DNA from: Stutzerimonas stutzeri
GTDB taxonomy: Bacteria; Pseudomonadota; Gammaproteobacteria; Pseudomonadales; Pseudomonadaceae
Assembly: GCF_013522825.1 (NCBI RefSeq)
Contig: NZ_JAAMQZ010000017.1
Coordinates: 37,913 to 101,912, forward strand
Direction of reading: 5' to 3'
DNA: 64,000 nucleotides
Shown: piece by piece, positions 58,573 to 64,000 of the stretch
Numbering within the stretch: the stretch's first letter is position 1
Layout of the letters: each line of letters begins with the position of its first letter
Notes under the pieces: model-generated
The model's database searches: none
The model's input: the letters and a program-made list of their open reading frames with translations, nothing else
What the model was told of the DNA's origin: nothing
Program-made: the position numbers and the translations under genes

Positions 58573-61403
58573 GCCAGGAACGCTACGGCATCCGCCGCTT
58601 CGCCCTGCTGAACACCGCCGGCTACAGCCTCGGCATCTTCCCACTGGAAAACCCGCTGTCGGTCTACGGCGCCAACAACCTGGGCAAGTCCGCCTCGATC
58701 AACGCGCTGCAGTTCCCGATCCTGGCGCGCATGTCGGACATGAGCTTCGGCAAGTACAGCCTCGAGCAGTCACGCAAGTTCTACTTCGCCTCGGACACCA
58801 GCTACATCCTGGTCGAGGTGATGCTGCCCCATGGCACGCACGTGATCGGCGTGGCCGGACGCGGACCCGGCGGCGGCTTCGGCCACCAGTTCTTCGTCTA
58901 CCAGGGCTCGCTGGACCTGGACCACTACCAGCAGAACGGCACCTGCCTGCGCCAGCGCGAGCTGTTCGCCAACCTCGAACGCGCCGGCATCAAGGCCTAC
59001 GAGGCTAAGCCGGACGAACTGCGCCGGCTGCTGGTGGGCGGGCATACCTCGATCCCGCTGGACATGACCCTGATCCCGCTGCGCTCGACCAGCGAGCAGA
59101 GCCTGAAGACTTTCCGCGCGCTGTTTATCAACCTGCTGCATATGCGCGAAATCACTGCCGCAAAATTGAAGCAGCTGTTCCTCGACGCCTTCGAGCACAG
59201 CCTGCGCTCGGGCAGCGTCGACTACATCGCCGCGACCGAGGAAGCCTTCCGCGACGTGCGCCGCATGGAGCAGGACTACCAAGCGCTGGTGGCCGCCGGC
59301 CCGCTGGTCGAGGCGCTGGCCGCCGGCGTCGCGCAGCGCGAGCTGCTGCGCGGCAAGCTGCATCGACTCTCGCCGCTGCTCGACAACCTGCTCGGCACCT
59401 GGCACGACTATGCCGATGCGCGCAAGGAAGAGCTGGTGATCCAGGCCGAGCACTACCGTCGCGAGCAGGACGGCCTACAGAACGAACAGCGCGGCAGCAC
59501 CGGCGAGCTGATGCGTCTGGAGCGCGAAATCAGCGAGGCCCAGCGCTGGCTCGGCGAACTGGCGGTGCTGAAGAACCGCTTCGCCCTGGTCGAGGACGCC
59601 CATGTACTGGAGCAGCAGCTGCTCGCCGCCAAGGACGCCCACGACGAACTGGCCGGCGCGCTGGCGCAGTCCCGGCAGTTCTCCAGCGAGGACCTGGACG
59701 AGCGCCTGCGCGACCTGGAAAAGCGCCTGAAATCGGTGAAGCAGCAGCTCGACCATGCCGACAACAACAGCTATTCGCGGCTGCGCGAGGAGTTCTCCCA
59801 GGCCGATGTCGATCGCCTGATGCGCCTGTTCAACGGCCAGCTGTTCAGCCTTCCGCTAGGCGACAAAGGCATCAGCGCCGAGGGCGATGACTGGATCAAA
59901 GCCGTGGAAGCCGTGCTGGATCGCTTCAAGGGCGACACCTTTTCCGTGCCGGGCCTGTCCATCGACCTCTCGCAGATCGAGCCGCCGGCCCTGCAGGCGC
60001 TGGCCGATCGCGCCGCCCTGCGCGACCAGAAGGATCGCCTGGAACGCGAACTCAAGCAGCTCAGGACCCAGCACGCGGTAGCCGTCGACCGTAACGCCAG
60101 CAAGGCCCAGGCCGAGGCGCTGTACCAGGCCGTGCTGGATGCGCAGAAGGCGCTGGAGGATTTCCGCCGCAGCCAGACCCTGGCCGCCGAGGAGCCCGCC
60201 AAGCTGGAGCAACTGGCCCAGGCCGAAGCCGCCCAGGACGAACTCAAGCGCACCAGCGATGCCTTCGCCGAACGCGTGCAGCAGTTTTCCGCCAAGTTGC
60301 AGCTGGTCGGTCGTCAGCTGGCCGATCTGGAAGCCAAGGAACGCACCCTGGAAGACGCCCTGCGCCGGCGCCAGCTGCTGCCAGCCAATCTGCCGTTCGG
60401 CACGCCGTTCATGGACCCGGTGGACGATTCCCTGGACAACCTGCTGCCGCTGCTCAACGACTACCAGGACAGCTGGCAGGCGCTGCAGCGCGTCGACGGC
60501 CAGATCGAGGCGCTCTACGCCCAGGTGCGCCTGAAGGGCGTGGCCAAGTTCGACAGCGAGGAAGATCCCGAGCGCCGCCTGCAACTCCTGGTCAACGCCT
60601 ACGCCCACCGCCAGGACGAGGCGCTGACCCTGGCCAAGGCGCGCCGCGCGGCGGTCACCGACATCGCCCGCACGCTGCGCAATATCCGCAGCGACTACGA
60701 GAGCCTGGAACACCAGCTGGCGCTGTTCAACCGCGAGATCAACAAGCGCCAGGTGTCGAACCTGGAGAGCTTCCGCATCGTGCTGGCGCCGAACAAGGAT
60801 GCGCTCAGGCACATCGACCAGATCATCCACAGCGCCGGCCAGTACGAGGAAGGCGAGACGCTGTCGGTGTTCGACCTGTCCCAGTCCGCCGAGCAGGATG
60901 CGAAGAACGAGGAAGCCAAGGAATACCTGGCGCGCCTGGTGGCGGCGAACAACAACCAGCTGGGGCTGAAGGACCTGTTCGAGCTGGCGTTCGAGATCAC
61001 TAAGGTCGGCGGCCAGCCGGTGATCCATACCGACATCGATGGCGCCGCATCCAACGGCACCACCATGACCATCAAGGCGCTGACCAACATGTACCTGCTG
61101 CTGCACCTGATGGACCGCGAGCAGGCCGGGCGCATCCGCCTGCCCTACTACCTCGACGAGGCCGCGGACATCGACGAGCGCAATCAGCAGGCGCTGATCG
61201 AGACCAGCCTGCAGCTGGGTTTCGTACCGATCCTCGCCTCGGTGAAACCGCAAGTCTCGGCGCACGTCGCCATCGACCTGGAAGGCGGCAGCGGACCAGC
61301 GGGCATCTATATCGACGAAGCGGACTGGAAGTTCATCCAGCGTCGGGAAAGCTCAGTCTCGACAAACCAGAAATCGACGGCCACAGCCGAGCCCGCCTTG
61401 TAG
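58569..61403 (+). CDS. mksB: Condensin SMC-like ATPase MksB
   Basis: A 944-residue SMC/MukB-type ATPase. Walker A GANNLGKS is at residues 34-41 and Walker B YYLDEAADID near 860. Between them are coiled-coil segments (about 290-430 and 490-610). It organises the chromosome together with MksE and MksF. No JetD/MksG nuclease gene follows, so this is the chromosome-type MksBEF and not a Wadjet defence operon. The stop codon lies inside a REP element. Confidence 0.92.
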   Translation: MSQERYGIRRFALLNTAGYSLGIFPLENPLSVYGANNLGKSASINALQFPILARMSDMSFGKYSLEQSRKFYFASDTSYILVEVMLPHGTHVIGVAGRGPGGGFGHQFFVYQGSLDLDHYQQNGTCLRQRELFANLERAGIKAYEAKPDELRRLLVGGHTSIPLDMTLIPLRSTSEQSLKTFRALFINLLHMREITAAKLKQLFLDAFEHSLRSGSVDYIAATEEAFRDVRRMEQDYQALVAAGPLVEALAAGVAQRELLRGKLHRLSPLLDNLLGTWHDYADARKEELVIQAEHYRREQDGLQNEQRGSTGELMRLEREISEAQRWLGELAVLKNRFALVEDAHVLEQQLLAAKDAHDELAGALAQSRQFSSEDLDERLRDLEKRLKSVKQQLDHADNNSYSRLREEFSQADVDRLMRLFNGQLFSLPLGDKGISAEGDDWIKAVEAVLDRFKGDTFSVPGLSIDLSQIEPPALQALADRAALRDQKDRLERELKQLRTQHAVAVDRNASKAQAEALYQAVLDAQKALEDFRRSQTLAAEEPAKLEQLAQAEAAQDELKRTSDAFAERVQQFSAKLQLVGRQLADLEAKERTLEDALRRRQLLPANLPFGTPFMDPVDDSLDNLLPLLNDYQDSWQALQRVDGQIEALYAQVRLKGVAKFDSEEDPERRLQLLVNAYAHRQDEALTLAKARRAAVTDIARTLRNIRSDYESLEHQLALFNREINKRQVSNLESFRIVLAPNKDALRHIDQIIHSAGQYEEGETLSVFDLSQSAEQDAKNEEAKEYLARLVAANNNQLGLKDLFELAFEITKVGGQPVIHTDIDGAASNGTTMTIKALTNMYLLLHLMDREQAGRIRLPYYLDEAADIDERNQQALIETSLQLGFVPILASVKPQVSAHVAIDLEGGSGPAGIYIDEADWKFIQRRESSVSTNQKSTATAEPAL

Positions 61404-61510
61404 GTCGGGTCACGCTTCACCGACCCGACGAGCGGAGCCAAGGTTACATCGCGAGCCTTGGATTGCGCCTGCGGGGCGTCGGATTACGCCTGCGGCTAAT
61501 CCGACCTACA
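61399..61510. repeat. REP element overlapping the mksB stop
   Basis: Outer inverted ends TGTAGGTCGG and CCGACCTACA, with inner hairpins TCGGGTCACGCTTCACCGACCCGA-like and GTCGGATTACGCCTGCGGC. The TAG stop of mksB is part of its left end. Confidence 0.75.
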
Positions 61511-61537
61511 GTCCGTTCCCACCGCGCCCCTGCGCCA

Positions 61538-62440
61538 TCACCCACGCGGGTGATGCTGCGCATGCAGCTCCTGCAGACGCGCACGGGCGATATGCGTGTA
61601 GATCTGCGTGGTGGACAGGTCGGTATGGCCGAGCAGCAGCTGCACGGTGCGCAGGTCCGCGCCGTGGTTGAGCAGGTGCGTGGCGAAGGCATGGCGCAGC
61701 GTATGCGGCGAAATCGATGCGGCGATCCCCGCCGTCCTGGCGTGCAGCTTGATCCGATGCCAGAAGGTCTGGCGCGTCATCTGCTCGCCGCGCAGGCTGG
61801 GAAACACCACGTCGCTGGCCTTGTCGCCCAGCAGCAATCCGCGCCCCTGGCGCAGGTAGCGCTCCAGCCAGTGCATGGCCTCGTCGCCCAGCGGCACCAG
61901 ACGCTCCTTGTTGCCCTTGCCGAAGGTGCGCAGCACGCCCTGGCGCGGGTTGATCTGTTCGAGCCTGAGGCTGACCAGCTCGGTCACGCGCAGCCCGCTG
62001 GCATAGAGCACTTCCAGCATGGCGCGGTCGCGCAGGCCCAGCGGATCGCCGGTATCCGGCGCGGCCAGCAGCGCCTCGACATCCGCCTCGGACAAGGCCT
62101 TGGGCAATGGGCGGCCAAGATGGGGCATCTCGATGCGCAGGGTCGGATCGACCGCAATCGTCCCCTCACGCAACAGAAAACGATAGAACCCACGCAGCCC
62201 CGACAGCAGCCGCGCGGTCGAGCGCGCCTTGTAGTCGTTGGCCAGGCGCCAGGCGAGATGATCGAGGATCGCCTCGCGGCCCGCCTCGACCAGCCGCACA
62301 CCGCGCTCGTCGAGCCAGCCATTGAACAGCGTCAGGTCACTGCGATAGGCATCGCGGGTATTGTCCGACAGCCCCTTTTCCAGCCAGAGGGCATCGAGGA
62401 AGCGGTCGATCACGGGGTCATCGAGGGCAGGCATGGGCAA
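61538..62440 (-). CDS. xerD: Tyrosine recombinase XerD
   Basis: With XerC it resolves chromosome dimers at dif. 300 residues; the catalytic set is Arg in ASGLRVTELV, Lys in GKGNKERLVPL, His/Arg in HTLRHAFATHLL, His in LLGHTDLST and the nucleophilic Tyr in TQIYTHI. In P. aeruginosa xerD is upstream of dsbC; here they are 27 kb apart but keep the same strand. Confidence 0.93.
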   Translation of the reverse strand: MPMPALDDPVIDRFLDALWLEKGLSDNTRDAYRSDLTLFNGWLDERGVRLVEAGREAILDHLAWRLANDYKARSTARLLSGLRGFYRFLLREGTIAVDPTLRIEMPHLGRPLPKALSEADVEALLAAPDTGDPLGLRDRAMLEVLYASGLRVTELVSLRLEQINPRQGVLRTFGKGNKERLVPLGDEAMHWLERYLRQGRGLLLGDKASDVVFPSLRGEQMTRQTFWHRIKLHARTAGIAASISPHTLRHAFATHLLNHGADLRTVQLLLGHTDLSTTQIYTHIARARLQELHAQHHPRG

Positions 62441-62652
62441 GCATCAGCGCAATGGGGCCGCCTAGTCTTCCACAGGCATCATCCCAGGCAAGGTATTTTT
62501 GTTACAAACCCAAAGGCCACTGTCATCAGCAAACCAGCCCTTTCCTGTTTGATGTCAAACCTTCCCGGCGCCACTTGGCTAGGCTGATACAGCCAGCATT
62601 CGACACAGCTGCCTGACTGCGACCCGCTTACCGCGACCAGAGAGTACCCACG

Positions 62653-63874
62653 ATGACCGACCGCTCAGACGCCAACAGCAGCGCACGGAACCAGCCGGAC
62701 TGGCACACGCTGGAGGCGGCTGAAGTCGAGCGGCGGTTGCAATCCGCAGCGGCAGGCCTGAGCGAAGCGGAGGCCACCGCACGGCTCGACGTGTACGGCG
62801 AAAATCGTCTGGCGCCGCCGAAGACGCGCGGGCCGCTGATGCGTCTGCTGGCACAGTTCCACAATATCCTGCTCTACGTGATGCTTGGCAGCGCACTGGT
62901 CACCGCCGCGCTCGGTCACTGGGTCGATACCGGCGTACTGCTGGGCGCCGTGGTGATCAACGCGATCATCGGCTTTATCCAGGAAGGCAAGGCCGAAGCC
63001 GCACTCGACGCCATTCGCGCCATGCTCTCCACCCACGCCACGGTGATCCGCGCCGGTACGCGGCGACAGATCGACGCCACCGAGTTGGTGCCCGGCGACC
63101 GCGTATTGCTGGCCTCCGGTGATCGCGTCCCGGCCGATCTGCGCCTGGTTGCGGTGAAGGAATTGCGGGTGGACGAGGCCGCCCTGACCGGCGAATCGCT
63201 GCCGGTGGAAAAAGGCACCGCGCCGGTGGCCGACAGTGCAGCCCTGGGTGATCGCTACGGCATGGCCTATTCCGGCACGCTGGTGGTGTTCGGTCAGGCC
63301 AGCGGTATCGTCGTCGCCACCGGCGCCGCCACCGAGCTGGGCAAGATTAACCAGATGCTCAGCGGCATCCGCCAGCTCGCCACGCCGCTGCTGCGCCAGG
63401 TGGATCGCTTCGGTCGTATCCTGGCGTTGACCATCCTCGCCCTGTGCGCCGCCACCTTCGTGCTCGGCACGCTCTGGCGCGGCCATCCGGCGGCGGAGAT
63501 GTTCATGATGGCGGTAGCCCTGGCCGCCTCGGCGATCCCCGAGGGCCTGCCGGCGATCATGACCGTCACCCTCGCCCTCGGCGTGCAGCGCATGGCCCAG
63601 CGCAACGCCATCATCCGCCGCCTGCCGGCGGTGGAAACCCTGGGTTCGGTCACGGTGATCTGCTCGGACAAGACCGGCACCCTGACCCGTAACGAGATGA
63701 CCGTGCAGCAGGTAGTCTGCGCCGAACGGCGTTTCGAGGTCAGCGGCGTCGGCTACGCGCCCCAGGGTGATTGCAGCCTCGATGGCCAGCCGGTCGATCC
63801 CGAACAATATCCGCCGCTGGCGCTGGCGATCCGCAGCGGCGTGCTCTGCAACGATGCCCGCCTGCACGAGCAAG
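62653..63874 (+). pseudogene. P-type cation ATPase, cut by an IS66 element
   Basis: A PMA1/PacL-like P2-type ATPase. Visible are the N-terminal cation-ATPase domain (WHTLEAAEVERRLQ), actuator motif LTGESLP, the PEGLP membrane motif and the phosphorylation motif DKTGTLT. After CNDARLHEQG (residue about 407) the reading passes into GTAACCGCTCC, the left end of an IS, and stops nine codons later. About half the protein, including the nucleotide-binding and C-terminal membrane regions, is missing. The remainder should lie beyond the IS outside the window. Confidence 0.85.
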
Positions 63875-64000
63875 GTAACCGCTCCATAAACCCCACCTTC
63901 AACTGACCTGTCCGTTCCCGGATGCTGGGCTCCCTGTTTTCCCCAGTGGAGCCCCGTCATGATGCGTCCCGACGCCAAGGTGCAGAAGGTCTACCTTTAC
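63875..64000 (+). mobile_element. Left end of an IS66-family element
   Basis: The IS begins GTAACCGCTCCATAAACCCC at 63875, in keeping with IS66 ends that start GTAA. A TnpB start follows at 63959. IS66 elements duplicate 8 bases: CGAGCAAG (63867-63874) should recur at the other end. Confidence 0.8.
63959..64000 (+). CDS. tnpB: IS66 accessory protein TnpB (5' part only)
   Basis: The first 14 residues are MMRPDAKVQKVYLY, the usual N-terminus of IS66 Orf2/TnpB, continuing past the window end. GTGGAG lies a few bases upstream of the ATG. No tnpA lies in front; several Pseudomonas IS66 elements lack it. Confidence 0.85.
   Translation, partial: MMRPDAKVQKVYLY

Noticed and set aside
56428..61403. 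Wadjet (JetABCD) defence operon
   Set aside because: The nuclease/topoisomerase-like fourth gene is absent and the three genes match the MksBEF layout.

Overview
The window reads as the chromosome of a Pseudomonas, most likely of the P. mendocina/oleovorans (Ectopseudomonas) neighbourhood. The evidence is the intact algU-mucA-mucB-mucC-mucD stress cluster, motY next to argG/pyrC/rnt, the rnfABCDGE-nth block, the pseudomonad psi subunit gene next to rimI, MksBEF condensin genes, high GC content, and many Pseudomonas-type REP/heptamer intergenic repeats. The species assignment is inference from gene content and protein similarity recalled from memory.

Layout. 1-9 kb (minus strand): era-rnc-DUF4845-lepB-lepA, then mucD-mucC-mucB-mucA-algU with an AlgU-type promoter upstream. 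9.4-13.7 kb: nadB, the ygfX/sdhE pair, ygfZ, an HDOD protein. 13.8-18 kb: a DUF4142 protein, ung, a solitary periplasmic binding protein, a 145-bp palindromic repeat, a DspI-like enoyl-CoA hydratase and a small secreted protein. 18.2-25.4 kb: rnfABCDGE, nth and a small acidic protein. 25.5-34.6 kb: gloA, argG, motY, pyrC, rnt, thrC, hom, a GFA protein, dsbC. 34.8-40 kb: an OprD-family porin downstream of two diheme cytochromes that look like TsdA/TsdB (thiosulfate dehydrogenase), divergent from a two-component system.

40.1-45.1 kb is the most accessory part: tRNA-Met, a higA antitoxin with a broken higB, an SmvA-like exporter, a YjaB-like acetyltransferase and a dead IS1182-family element whose transposase has lost about 10 bp at a catalytic Asp motif. 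45.3-50.6 kb: VOC and ABM enzymes, an EamA transporter, carbonic anhydrase, otsA-otsB and an acidic protein. 50.7-56.1 kb: rimI, holD (psi), leuA, and the carboxynorspermidine dehydrogenase/decarboxylase pair. 56.4-62.4 kb: mksF-mksE-mksB condensin and xerD. The window ends in a P-type ATPase cut at base 63875 by the left end of an IS66-family element.

Working together: AlgU/Muc is envelope stress control; Rnf with Nth, and ThrC/Hom, ArgG, PyrC, LeuA are core housekeeping and biosynthesis; MksBEF and XerD serve chromosome organisation and segregation. Intergenic DNA is unusually rich in repeats: a heptamer (GGCTGGA-like) hairpin family occurs at least five times, and several REP doublets sit directly against stop codons. 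I found no CRISPR array, prophage or complete new defence system. The best candidates for novelty are the tsdBA-porin-two-component cluster and the repeat families.
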